Assembly: GCF_003182155.1 (NCBI RefSeq) | Contig: NZ_QGTG01000002.1 | Coordinates: 883,646 to 947,645, forward strand | Length of the DNA stretch: 64,000 nucleotides | From: Chitinophaga sp. S165 | GTDB taxonomy: Bacteria; Bacteroidota; Bacteroidia; Chitinophagales; Chitinophagaceae | Direction of reading: 5' to 3' | In this document: positions 1 to 8,020 of the stretch, piece after piece | How positions within the stretch are numbered: the stretch's first letter is position 1 | Layout of the letters: each line of letters opens with the position of its first letter | The notes under the pieces: generated by a model | What the model saw: the letters and a program-made list of their open reading frames with translations, nothing else | What the model was told of the DNA's origin: nothing | Database searches by the model: none | Translations under genes and position numbers: made by a program

Positions 1-143
1 AGCTGCTTTTGCGTAGGCTTTTTCCTTGAAGGGCCGCGTTTCTTCGCCATAATGATCTGCCCATTCCTTTCGTAGATCGTGATTTGCTTGCCGAGAGAAC
101 CTCGGACAAGTTGCATGAGGATATTGTCTTTAACAATGGCCAT
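1..143 (-). CDS. Hypothetical protein, N-terminal fragment cut by window edge
   Basis: A minus-strand reading frame opens with ATG at 143 and runs off the left edge without a stop, giving 47 residues that begin MAIVKDNILMQLVRG and become Lys/Arg/Pro rich. I do not recognise a named domain in this piece. The start is supported by absence of an upstream in-frame coding stretch and by AT-rich upstream DNA. The rest of the gene lies outside the window, so length and function cannot be judged. Confidence 0.55.
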   Translation of the reverse strand, partial: MAIVKDNILMQLVRGSLGKQITIYERNGQIIMAKKRGPSRKKPTQKQ

Positions 144-233
144 AAAAAGGTCGTTTTGAGGTTAGTAATACAAGTTTCCTGTATCGTTTCTCAAAGGTAC
201 GTATAAGGATACTAAATGGACATCAAAATATCA

Positions 234-280
234 TTTAAAGGTCACTTCAATATCGATTTGATATATAAATGACCTTTAAA
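234..280. repeat. 11-bp perfect inverted repeat upstream of the first gene
   Basis: TTTAAAGGTCA at 234-244 is repeated in inverse orientation as TGACCTTTAAA at 270-280, separated by 25 bp of AT-rich DNA. It sits about 90-140 bp upstream of the minus-strand gene starting at 143. It could be an operator for a dimeric regulator or a weak hairpin; no T-run follows, so a terminator is unlikely. Confidence 0.4.
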
Positions 281-437
281 TACCCTTTTGGTGACATTAT
301 AGTAAGCTTGTATGAAGCCTATAGAAAGCCTATCAGAACACTTCAGAAGGATTAACTATACGGGCGGAGGTTATTATCAAGGGAACTCCGAAAAGTGGAA
401 AGTGGAAATTAATGGTTACCAGAAAAAGGGCTACTTA

Positions 438-1304
438 TCAAAACTTCTTAAGAAAATCACTTATAAGACTCAACACTTCATTAAAATTTGTTTCAAGCAC
501 CCAATGGCTACCATCGATAAGATGAACCTGGGCATCAGGTAAATCTCTCTTGTAACATACCGCCTCCTCTGCATTAAAGAACGGATCATATTTTCCCCAT
601 ATAACAAGGGCACGGGGCTGATGAACACGGAAGTACTCCTGATAGGCAGGGAACATTTTCATATGATGTTGGTAGTCACAATTCAATTCATATTGCATGT
701 CGATATTGCCAGGCCTTTTCATCGACTCCCAATCAAGTGTCCATAGTTCAGGGCTTATTGTTGGCAGCAATTCTTCAGGTAGGCCAGCAGTGTATTGCCA
801 TTTTACGCCTTCCTCACTTAAGAATGCATAGAGTTCATTCTTTTTTTCAGGAGTGGGGTTCTCCCAGTAGGCCCTCATTTCATCCCATATTCCATGAACA
901 CCCTCTTCGTATGCATTGCCGTTTTGCACAATTATTCCTTCAATCTTTTCCGGATGGTGTAAGCATATTTGAAGGCCGACAGGAGTTCCATAGTCGTGAA
1001 GATAGATAATGAAAGTCTTTAGGCTTATCTCATCCGTGAACTTGTTCATATGAGCTCCTAAATTCCTGAAAGAATATTCAAATTGATCCTTATCTGGAAA
1101 AGCGCTGAATCCAAATCCGGGGAAATCCGGAGCTACCAGATGAAATCTGTCTGACAAAGCAACCATCAGATTTTTGAACATTAAGGATGAGGTCGGGAAA
1201 CCAGGTAAAAGTAGGATGGACGGATTTTTCCTATCTCCGGCCTCACGGTAGAAAATATCAATACCGTCAACTTTAACGGATCTGTTAAAAATTTGCCTGC
1301 TCAT
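438..1304 (-). CDS. Alpha/beta-fold hydrolase, haloalkane dehalogenase/epoxide hydrolase type
   Basis: A 288-residue cytoplasmic alpha/beta hydrolase with no signal peptide. The oxyanion motif PGFPTS lies at residues 34-39, the nucleophile elbow is H-D-Y-G with Asp104, the acid is probably Asp240 (GKYDPF) and the base His267 (GSHW). An Asp nucleophile rather than Ser points to the haloalkane dehalogenase or epoxide hydrolase branch rather than an esterase. Length matches that family. It stands alone and is divergent from the DHFR-like gene. The substrate cannot be read from the sequence. Confidence 0.85.
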   Translation of the reverse strand: MSRQIFNRSVKVDGIDIFYREAGDRKNPSILLLPGFPTSSLMFKNLMVALSDRFHLVAPDFPGFGFSAFPDKDQFEYSFRNLGAHMNKFTDEISLKTFIIYLHDYGTPVGLQICLHHPEKIEGIIVQNGNAYEEGVHGIWDEMRAYWENPTPEKKNELYAFLSEEGVKWQYTAGLPEELLPTISPELWTLDWESMKRPGNIDMQYELNCDYQHHMKMFPAYQEYFRVHQPRALVIWGKYDPFFNAEEAVCYKRDLPDAQVHLIDGSHWVLETNFNEVLSLISDFLKKF

Positions 1305-1422
1305 ATTTCTGTATTGGTCAAAGACTGTGCCTCAAGTCCGCAATTACCCCCTATCTTAGTCTCTATTCCCCCCGTATCGTCGCGTGAGGATGGTCTATTT
1401 TTGGAACACAACTATTTTAACT

Positions 1423-2004
1423 ATGAGAAAATTACACATGAAGATGTCAATGTCTCTCGACGGTTTTGTTGGCGAGACTAATGGGAATGTTGACTGGATC
1501 TTTAAGACGGGTGATGCGGAGTCGAAAGACTGGTCTGTAGGACAAGCACAGGAAGCGGGGATGATTATCATGGGCAGGAAGTCGTTTGAGGGAATGGCGC
1601 CTTACTGGCCGACTTCGACAGATGTCTTTGCGAAGCCGATGAATGAAATACCGAAGGCGGTCTTTACCAGAAATGGATTTAAAGGCGTTGATCTGGGAGA
1701 TGATAAGTCACCTGCGGCAGCTTCCTGGAAGAATGCACGGGTCTTTGATGGAGATCTTGCCGAAGGGATCAGGGAACTCAAAGCTGGGGAGGGAAAACCA
1801 ATTGTAGCGATCGGGGGCGCCGAATTCATGAGGAGTCTAATAGCAACGGGGCTTGTCGACGAATTCTACCTGGCTATCCATCCGGTGATATTAGGAGGGG
1901 GATTGCCGATCTTCAATGGTCTTGCGACACCGCTCTATTTGAAGCTGGCTGATGTCAAATCATTTCCAGGTGGCACCACCGTGCATGTCTATCGCTCTGC
2001 GTAA
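1423..2004 (+). CDS. Dihydrofolate reductase family (RibD C-terminal-like) protein
   Basis: A 193-residue protein beginning MRKLHMKMSMSLDGFVG, the typical opening of RibD C-terminal/DHFR-like reductases of the YwjB type. Other landmarks are IIMGRKSFEGMAPYWP (NADPH-binding region) and the C-terminal IAIGGAEFMRSL and HPVILGGGLPIF motifs. These proteins bind NADPH; many are of unknown substrate and the family name does not prove folate reduction. I chose ATG 1423 because homologous proteins start with this motif; GTG 1384 and ATG 1390 upstream add residues unlike the family. Single gene, divergent from the hydrolase. Confidence 0.82.
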   Translation: MRKLHMKMSMSLDGFVGETNGNVDWIFKTGDAESKDWSVGQAQEAGMIIMGRKSFEGMAPYWPTSTDVFAKPMNEIPKAVFTRNGFKGVDLGDDKSPAAASWKNARVFDGDLAEGIRELKAGEGKPIVAIGGAEFMRSLIATGLVDEFYLAIHPVILGGGLPIFNGLATPLYLKLADVKSFPGGTTVHVYRSA

Positions 2005-2139
2005 GTACCAGAATATGTTTCAGGCTGCTGGTTTCAGTTGCTGTTTAAGCGCAATCTGTTCCTGAAAGACAAACACTTCTACATCTTTTTATATTCCAAC
2101 GGATCAGAAGTTAATTCTTCCTCCGACTATAGTTCTAGT

Positions 2140-2568
2140 ATGAGAATAGGTATTAAAATAAAAGCGTGCTTTCTGCTGCTATCAAGTGCTTTTTTCAGCG
2201 GTAGCTCAGAAGCACAGTCTAAGTACGATTCTCTTCTGAAAATGACTGTATATACGTTTGTAGAAAGGCCTCCTGTTTTTCCTGGTGGCGAGGAAGCTTT
2301 AGCCAGATTTTTAAGTAAGATAGATTATCCCAAAGTGGAAAAGGATGCAGACATACAGGGGAAGATATACTTTTCATTTGTTGTAGATACTACCGGAAGC
2401 ATACTTGATAAACGTATAGGTAATAAAAAGGAGAGCCAGTATACAAATTTGGAAAAGGTGGCGTTAGCTGCGCTTGATAAAATGCCAAAGTGGAAACCAG
2501 GAGAGCAGGACGGGAAGAAAGTGGCGGTAAGGTTTATAATACCGATGTTTATTGGCTGGCAGGAATAA
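2140..2568 (+). CDS. Small exported TonB C-terminal-domain-like protein
   Basis: A 142-residue protein with a signal peptide (MRIGIKIKACFLLLSSAFF...SEAQ) and a domain resembling the periplasmic C-terminal domain of energy-transducing TonB: a PPVFPGGEEAL opening, then IQGKIYFSFVVDTTGSI and ALDKMPKWKPGEQDGK. It lacks the N-terminal membrane anchor and Pro-rich linker of real TonB, so it is a stand-alone periplasmic TonB_C-like protein, a common Bacteroidota paralogue of unclear role. ATG 2140 is chosen because it starts exactly at the signal peptide; a longer frame upstream has no such feature. Confidence 0.7.
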   Translation: MRIGIKIKACFLLLSSAFFSGSSEAQSKYDSLLKMTVYTFVERPPVFPGGEEALARFLSKIDYPKVEKDADIQGKIYFSFVVDTTGSILDKRIGNKKESQYTNLEKVALAALDKMPKWKPGEQDGKKVAVRFIIPMFIGWQE

Positions 2569-2611
2569 ATTGGATCTTACTAAAGATTAGGCCATCTATT
2601 TGCAACGTTAT

Positions 2612-2640
2612 AAAAAAGAAAAGACTTGCAATAATGCAAG
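2612..2640 (-). terminator. Intrinsic terminator of the DoxX-like gene
   Basis: On the minus strand a 6-bp stem (CTTGCA/TGCAAG, loop of four) is followed by a T-rich tract, TCTTTTCTTTTTT. It lies 44 bp past the stop of the DoxX-like gene. Confidence 0.6.
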
Positions 2641-2683
2641 CCAGTTCTTTCCGCCAATATTATTGATCTATTCAATTCTAAGA

Positions 2684-3079
2684 TTATGCAGTAACCGCTT
2701 TCCCGTAAGTAGCAGGATATAATTTCCTGAACATAATGTAAGTCACTGTTACCATAACAAATGCAACAATAGCGTCTGTACCGGCCGCGAAGTTAAGTAC
2801 ACTTAATTTCGAGAAGAAGGCAAAAGTGATATCGAAGAATATGCCTGCAAATACCCACTCTTTTAATCTAAGCAGTTTGTTCGGAGTTAAAAGAACGATA
2901 ATGCCGGATAGCTTCGCAACACCGAGAATATAGATGAAGTGTGGAGGATAACCCAGTTGTACTGTTATGTCCCATACAATCGGATTGGTTGTTAGTTCAA
3001 AAATACCGCTTGCTCCAAACCATAAAGAGGTTAATATAACACCTATCCAATAAATTACTTTTGTTGTTTTTGAGTTCAT
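2684..3079 (-). CDS. DoxX-like family membrane protein
   Basis: A 131-residue integral membrane protein with four predicted transmembrane helices. The pattern YWIGVILTSLWFGASGIFEL, PHFIYILGVAKLSGIIVLL, WVFAGIFFDITFAFFS and a last helix matches DoxX_2/DoxX-like proteins. The function of this subfamily is unknown. ATG 3079 (MNSKTTKVIYW) is preferred over a start 16 codons upstream because the extra residues do not resemble the family. Upstream lies a gap of about 280 bp, then the AraC regulator on the same strand. Confidence 0.75.
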   Translation of the reverse strand: MNSKTTKVIYWIGVILTSLWFGASGIFELTTNPIVWDITVQLGYPPHFIYILGVAKLSGIIVLLTPNKLLRLKEWVFAGIFFDITFAFFSKLSVLNFAAGTDAIVAFVMVTVTYIMFRKLYPATYGKAVTA

Positions 3080-3215
3080 GATCGTTGGTTTTACGTTGTT
3101 TGTGTTTGTGATACAAAGATGTTCCAAAACCCGTAGGCGTGCGAGTGGTTTGTCTTGAAGTGGACAAATTGAGGTGCCGGTCAGACAATTCCCGCCGTCA
3201 CAACCTGGGACTAAA

Positions 3216-3250
3216 CGAAAAACCGCCTCATATAGTAATGAGACGGTCTC
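3216..3250 (-). terminator. Probable second terminator after the AraC gene
   Basis: Minus-strand hairpin ACCGTCTCAT/ATGAGGCGGT (one G-T wobble) followed by TTTTTCG. It lies about 110 bp beyond the AraC stop and before the DoxX-like gene; it could also be a remnant of an older gene end. Confidence 0.45.
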
Positions 3251-3311
3251 TTTATAGTTGGGGTGTTTTTATTTTTGATAAATGCGTGAGTTATTGATAA
3301 TCCAGGTAATT

Positions 3312-3350
3312 GAAAAAGAAGGAGCATAACGGTCAATGCCGGTATGCTCC
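3312..3350 (-). terminator. Intrinsic terminator of the AraC-family gene
   Basis: Minus-strand stem GGAGCATA/TATGCTCC with a 14-nt loop is followed by TTCTTTTTC, starting 7 bp after the AraC stop codon. Confidence 0.7.
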
Positions 3351-3356
3351 TATCTG

Positions 3357-4193
3357 CTACACAGCTAAAACTTTCTCCTGTCGTTTCTTAAATTCCGAAA
3401 AATTGTATCCAGTCTCTTTCTTAAACAGTTTGCTGAAGTAACAGATGTCAGTGAAACCTAAATCCCACGCGACCTCTTTCATGCTGTTATCTGAATAAGC
3501 AGCATGTCTTTTGGCTTCCAGTATGACACGTTGACGGATATGGTGACCGGCGGTATACCCCGTGGTCTTTTTTATAGCCTCGTTCAGATAACTGGGAGTA
3601 ACGCACATAATGTCTGCAAATTCAGAAACCTTTTTATGTGCTTTGAAGTGTTGGTCGACTAATTGGATGAATCGTTTTGCCTGTCTGTTGTTATGAGTTT
3701 GCTGATTAGTTGAAGGGGCGGCATGCGATTGCCTGGACATATGAATGAAAAGAATATTGAGGTACCTGCTTAGTATATCTGAGCTGTAAAGTTGCTGTTG
3801 CGAAAATTCCTGGATCAGTTTATCCATGATCGTCTTCATCTCATTACGGATCTCTTCACTGTAACTGACATTTGCTGATTGCATCAATACGAGGAGCAGA
3901 TCGGCGTGATAAACGGAGTTATATTCCTGGAGAAAAAGTTCATTAAAACGGATGATATATCCTTGTGCATTAAAATCTGCAGTGAACTGATGCAGCTGAT
4001 GAGGCATGATACCAAATACCTGGTCGCACTTGGGAGAATAAGTTTGCATGTCGACCTTCAGAGAGCAGTTGCCGGAAACGGCCCAGATAATTTCAATGAG
4101 GTCATGCGCATGCGGAACGGGGTTATTGAACTGTTGATTATTTTCTACCTGGTCAAAAGTATAGATTTCAAAAAATGGTTTGCTGGTATTCAT
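3357..4193 (-). CDS. AraC-family transcriptional regulator
   Basis: A 278-residue regulator. The N-terminal part has the cupin-like effector pattern PHAHDLIEIIWAVSG and the C-terminal 100 residues form the double helix-turn-helix of AraC/XylS proteins (HKKVSEFADIMCVTPSYL, then VAWDLGFTDICYFSKLFKKETGY). It probably binds DNA as a dimer in response to a small molecule that cannot be identified. It reads on the same strand as the DsbA-like gene upstream (32 bp gap), so the two may be co-transcribed, and it ends at a clear terminator. Confidence 0.85.
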   Translation of the reverse strand: MNTSKPFFEIYTFDQVENNQQFNNPVPHAHDLIEIIWAVSGNCSLKVDMQTYSPKCDQVFGIMPHQLHQFTADFNAQGYIIRFNELFLQEYNSVYHADLLLVLMQSANVSYSEEIRNEMKTIMDKLIQEFSQQQLYSSDILSRYLNILFIHMSRQSHAAPSTNQQTHNNRQAKRFIQLVDQHFKAHKKVSEFADIMCVTPSYLNEAIKKTTGYTAGHHIRQRVILEAKRHAAYSDNSMKEVAWDLGFTDICYFSKLFKKETGYNFSEFKKRQEKVLAV

Positions 4194-4225
4194 AACAACG
4201 ATATTTAAGCGTTAAGGAGGAAGGT

Positions 4226-4765
4226 TTATGCATGTACCTGCGAAATGGTCATCGCATATTTACAGGTCTTGTACAATGTGGCATAATGAAGATGCCCGTT
4301 ATATTTTCTACCATTGATGAAGATGGTTGGAGCCACGTCTACACAACTTTTGTTGCCACTTTCATAGTCATTAATGATCTTATGAAAGACTTGTTTACGT
4401 CTACGGCCTTCCTCGTAAAGAGGCATTTCAACGCCAATAGCAGATGCTAAATAAGGAAATATGGTACGCGTCAGGCTGGATTGATTCTCAATAATGATAT
4501 CGTGCATTTCCCAGAACTTGCCCTGTGTTGCCGCTATTTCAGTTGCAATAGCAGCTTCGAGTGACAAGGGATGTTTATCCGGGGCCGGATAATGACGGAA
4601 TACAAATTTCAGATCTTTGCCCATAGTACACATCAGGTGTTTTATGGCAGGATATATGGCTGCACATGCTGCATTCTGCAGATCTGAATACATCAGCAAT
4701 TCTACCGGAGCAAACTGGTTACCCTGGTAATGATCACGGACTGCGTTGAATATAGGATGTAGCAT
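4226..4765 (-). CDS. DsbA-family thioredoxin-fold protein lacking the first active-site Cys
   Basis: A 179-residue thioredoxin-fold protein of the DsbA/Thioredoxin_4 type: APVELLMYSDLQ at 19-30, FVFRHYP at 54-60, GKFWEMHDII at 82-91 and the cis-Pro loop VAPTIFING at 144-152 (Pro146). In this family the first strand is followed by CxxC. Here it reads N-A-A-C (Asn31, Cys34), so the nucleophilic Cys is missing and normal dithiol exchange is not expected. There is no signal peptide, so it is probably cytoplasmic. It may bind or reduce by a monothiol mechanism, or act only as a scaffold. Confidence 0.72.
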   Translation of the reverse strand: MLHPIFNAVRDHYQGNQFAPVELLMYSDLQNAACAAIYPAIKHLMCTMGKDLKFVFRHYPAPDKHPLSLEAAIATEIAATQGKFWEMHDIIIENQSSLTRTIFPYLASAIGVEMPLYEEGRRRKQVFHKIINDYESGNKSCVDVAPTIFINGRKYNGHLHYATLYKTCKYAMTISQVHA

Positions 4766-4900
4766 AACTGGCGGATTTAGATTTTAATAAATTGTCTGCT
4801 AATAGTTGATGTTATAAAACTACCCTAATTGGAAGGTGGGAAGAAGTGACGTTCGCTAAACGGGCAAAAACTGTCGCTATGAGGGGATACTTAAGCGCAT

Positions 4901-4928
4901 AAAAAAAGGACAGCCATTGGCTGTCCCT
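4901..4928 (-). terminator. Intrinsic terminator of the hybrid kinase operon
   Basis: Minus-strand 8-bp stem GGACAGCC/GGCTGTCC with a 3-nt loop followed by seven T residues, 19 bp beyond the kinase stop codon. Confidence 0.8.
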
Positions 4929-4947
4929 TTGAATAACCGGGTTAACA

Positions 4948-7179
4948 TTACACCTGTGAGTAAAAATCTTCAGCCTCCTGTAAGGCGTTATTCGTAAATG
5001 ATTTTAGCATATCGATATGTATCAATAGCGCAGGAGCGACTTCTGTAGCTGATTCCAGTTCATCCAGCGTGGGAAATAAACGCTCCGTCAATCCCATAAT
5101 AGAAATCGTCGTCTTCATATTATGGGCTGTACTTCTTAATGATTTTATATCGTTATTATGGAATGCAGATTCAAGTAATGCTATTTCCTGTGGCATTGCA
5201 TCAATGAACTGTCCGGTCACTTTTTTCTCATACGCTTTATTTCCCCGGCTGATCTCTTTCATGTATTCCAGGTTGATGTACTGATAAACCGGCGTTTCCT
5301 GTTTATCCTGTATATACTGCCGTTCCTTAATAGAAGAGATAGAGGCAAACCTATTGATAAGCTGATACAGTTCCTTTTCGTTGATCGGCTTCGAAATATA
5401 TTCATTCATGCCACTACTGAGACATTTTTCCCGTTCCCCCGCCAGGGCATGCGCTGTCATAGCGACTATAGGAACGTCCAGTTGCAGTTCCCGCCGGATG
5501 AGACGGGTGGCTGTATAGCCATCTATTTCCGGCATCTGGATGTCCATCAATATCAGGTCATACCGGTCTTTCTTCAGATAGTTGAGCGCTTCTGTACCAT
5601 TGCCGGCCATGTCGAAAGACAGGTCCCACTCTGTCAGCAGATGCTTCATCAGGCTGCGGTTCATTTCGTTATCGTCCACCACTAATATCTTCACAGAACG
5701 GTTGGCTGTGATCTTAAACTGGCTGATATCTACTGTTTCCGGAACCGGTATTTGTCTGGATGCAATTGTATAAGGAATGAAGAATCTGAAGGTGGTGCCT
5801 TTCCCCGGCTCACTCTCAACGCTGATATCTCCGTCCTGTAATATGACCAGGTCCTTTACAATTGAGAGCCCGAGCCCGGTACCTCCATATTTACGGGTGA
5901 TGGAATCTTCGGCCTGATTAAAACGGTCGAAGATGCAGGATAATTTGGAAGGCTCAATACCAATACCGGTGTCTGTAATAGAAAATTCCAGCTGAATAGT
6001 GTGGCCGTCACTTTGTTTATTACTGACTGCAATGGTGATCCCTCCTTTCTCTGTAAACTTAAGCGCATTGCCGATCAGGTTAACCAATACCTGTGTCAGA
6101 CGGGTGGCGTCCCCTACCAGGGTATCCGGAACGGAGGGTGCTATTTCTCCCTGCAGTACCAGCTTTTTCTCTTTCACTTTTTCACTGAAAAGGGTCTGGA
6201 TGGAGTGCAATAAGCCACGTACACTGAATGGGGTGGCTTCAATCCTTACCATGCCGGCCTCTATTTTGGAGAGGTCGAGAATATCGTTGATGATAGTAAG
6301 GAGGTTCTCCCCTGCTTTCTGTATAGAGCCGACGAATTCCGCGGAGCCCTCATCAAGCTTTTTCGCTTTTAACAGATTGGTAAATCCAAGTATGGCGTTT
6401 AAGGGCGTTCTGATCTCATGACTCATATTTGTCATGAAATTTTCTTTGATCATCGCTATTTCCCTTACCTTCTTTTCTGATCTGTCCAGCTCCAGTATCA
6501 GCTTCTGTTGCTGACGGATCCTGGTCATGACAAACCATAGCATTCCTCCTGCGGTCATCAATATCAGGCAGATGAGGATAATGCCCCAGTTCCTGGCTCT
6601 CCGGCTACTCTCATTAATATTATTACTGAGCTCTGTCATAACAGACTGTCGGCTGTCATATATCTTACGTGTAATAGTGCTGATCTCATTTGAGATCTCC
6701 CTGGCGCGGGGATTGGCGATCAGACTGGTATCATCCATTCTTCCGGTCCGGAAGAACTCGTGCATCAGCTGGTTTTTATTATGCAGTTTCTGACCTGCCA
6801 GAAACTGAAGTCTTTTGATATACGATATAGCACTATCATCAGTATTAACCTGTTTCAGGGTATCGACGAAAGCTTCCACTTCGGCAATTTTGGCGTCAAC
6901 GCCTTCAATATGAGAGGTGTCGTCAGTGGCAATAGCAGCGCGGATGCGGCTTTCTACCCAGATGATATCCCGTTCAAGTTCACGCAGCTTGTTGCCTGCC
7001 TGCAATTCTCGGAGTAACTTTTGGTTTCCTTTGATCAACTGATCTATATTCCGCGAGGAATTATATTGTACAAATGCGAGCACCATTGTACCGGCAAGGA
7101 ATGCTATCAGAATCAGATATGTAAAGCGATTGTTGTTCATGGTCAATCTATAAAGGTCATTTGCCATCATCATATCCAT
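4948..7179 (-). CDS. Hybrid sensor histidine kinase with receiver and Hpt domains
   Basis: A membrane-bound hybrid kinase of 743 residues. A transmembrane helix near residues 22-38 and another near 199-218 bracket a mostly helical periplasmic sensor of the CHASE3 kind. Then come HisKA with His254 (NMSHEIRTPLNAILGF), the ATPase domain (NLIGNAL, DTGIG, GGTGLGLSI), a receiver with Asp546 (LILMDIQMPEIDG) and a C-terminal Hpt with His686 (AHNMKTT). It can therefore carry a full intramolecular phosphorelay. The upstream in-frame TTG at 7209 is less likely than ATG 7179; ATG 7140 is also possible. It follows the LytTR regulator gene by 61 bp, probably in one operon. Confidence 0.88.
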   Translation of the reverse strand: MDMMMANDLYRLTMNNNRFTYLILIAFLAGTMVLAFVQYNSSRNIDQLIKGNQKLLRELQAGNKLRELERDIIWVESRIRAAIATDDTSHIEGVDAKIAEVEAFVDTLKQVNTDDSAISYIKRLQFLAGQKLHNKNQLMHEFFRTGRMDDTSLIANPRAREISNEISTITRKIYDSRQSVMTELSNNINESSRRARNWGIILICLILMTAGGMLWFVMTRIRQQQKLILELDRSEKKVREIAMIKENFMTNMSHEIRTPLNAILGFTNLLKAKKLDEGSAEFVGSIQKAGENLLTIINDILDLSKIEAGMVRIEATPFSVRGLLHSIQTLFSEKVKEKKLVLQGEIAPSVPDTLVGDATRLTQVLVNLIGNALKFTEKGGITIAVSNKQSDGHTIQLEFSITDTGIGIEPSKLSCIFDRFNQAEDSITRKYGGTGLGLSIVKDLVILQDGDISVESEPGKGTTFRFFIPYTIASRQIPVPETVDISQFKITANRSVKILVVDDNEMNRSLMKHLLTEWDLSFDMAGNGTEALNYLKKDRYDLILMDIQMPEIDGYTATRLIRRELQLDVPIVAMTAHALAGEREKCLSSGMNEYISKPINEKELYQLINRFASISSIKERQYIQDKQETPVYQYINLEYMKEISRGNKAYEKKVTGQFIDAMPQEIALLESAFHNNDIKSLRSTAHNMKTTISIMGLTERLFPTLDELESATEVAPALLIHIDMLKSFTNNALQEAEDFYSQV

Positions 7180-7240
7180 TGATCCGTTTCGCCAGAGAGG
7201 CAAAAACAATAGCCGGATGTCTCCAAAAAGCAGGTGGAGA

Positions 7241-7936
7241 TCATAGTACGTTCATCCGCTTGTTAAGTATTTTACGGTAAGCATCTGCTACCGGAAGGGA
7301 TTTGTCCCCTATTAGTACGGCTCCATCCTGAAGTGTATCTATTTTGTCAATCGCTACCATATATGACCTGTGGATCCTTAAAAAACGGGCAGCGGGAAGA
7401 CGTTCTTCCAGTACCCGCAAGGATACGTGTATCGCGAAGAATTTCTTTGCGGTGAATAACTTTACATAGTCGCCCATCGCCTCTGCATACAGGATCTCTT
7501 CCAGCTTCAGTCTTCTTACAATATTCGAATCGCGGATAAATATAAATTCATCATTTTCCCAGCGCATCTCTTCTTTATTGCTGTCCAGGATCTGACGGGC
7601 CTTTTCTATAGCCTGTATAAACCTGCCGGGAGTGATAGGTTTTACGAGGTAATCGGCTACATTCAGCTCAAAAGCTTCTGCTGCATACTCTTTCTTGGAG
7701 GTGGTGAAAATGATCACCGGTCTTTTATTTCCGAGATTTTTTGTTAGCTCAAGTCCCGACATTCCTGGCATTTCGATGTCCAGCAACAACAGATCTACAG
7801 GATTCTCCTGTAGATAATTGTAGGCATCCAGCGCACTCCCGCATTCACAGGCAACAACAACACCTTTGATCTGGCTGGTCAACTCCAGAAGCGTACTACG
7901 TGCGATGGCATTGTCGTCGATAATAAGTGTGATCAT
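7241..7936 (-). CDS. LytTR-family response regulator
   Basis: A 231-residue regulator with an N-terminal receiver (acidic pair Asp7-Asp8, phospho-acceptor Asp53 in LLLLDIEMPGMSG, Thr78, Lys98) and a C-terminal LytTR DNA-binding domain (IVRRLKLEEILYAEAMGDYVKLF, FLRIHRSYMVAIDKI). Such regulators usually pair with a LytS-type kinase; here the next gene is a hybrid kinase with its own receiver and Hpt, so this protein is a plausible final acceptor of the relay. Divergent from the sigma-54 activator gene, with about 80 bp between start codons. Confidence 0.88.
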   Translation of the reverse strand: MITLIIDDNAIARSTLLELTSQIKGVVVACECGSALDAYNYLQENPVDLLLLDIEMPGMSGLELTKNLGNKRPVIIFTTSKKEYAAEAFELNVADYLVKPITPGRFIQAIEKARQILDSNKEEMRWENDEFIFIRDSNIVRRLKLEEILYAEAMGDYVKLFTAKKFFAIHVSLRVLEERLPAARFLRIHRSYMVAIDKIDTLQDGAVLIGDKSLPVADAYRKILNKRMNVL

Positions 7937-8020
7937 AATAGGTCGAAAAGCTGATTTTTTATGTTGTGTCTAAGATTACTTAATTCCATGCCAATTGATA
8001 ATTAATTGATTATTAAAGGT

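Noticed and set aside
312..542. 76-codon plus-strand frame
   Set aside because: Overlaps the end of the hydrolase gene antisense and has no recognisable features; its first part is AT-rich spacer.
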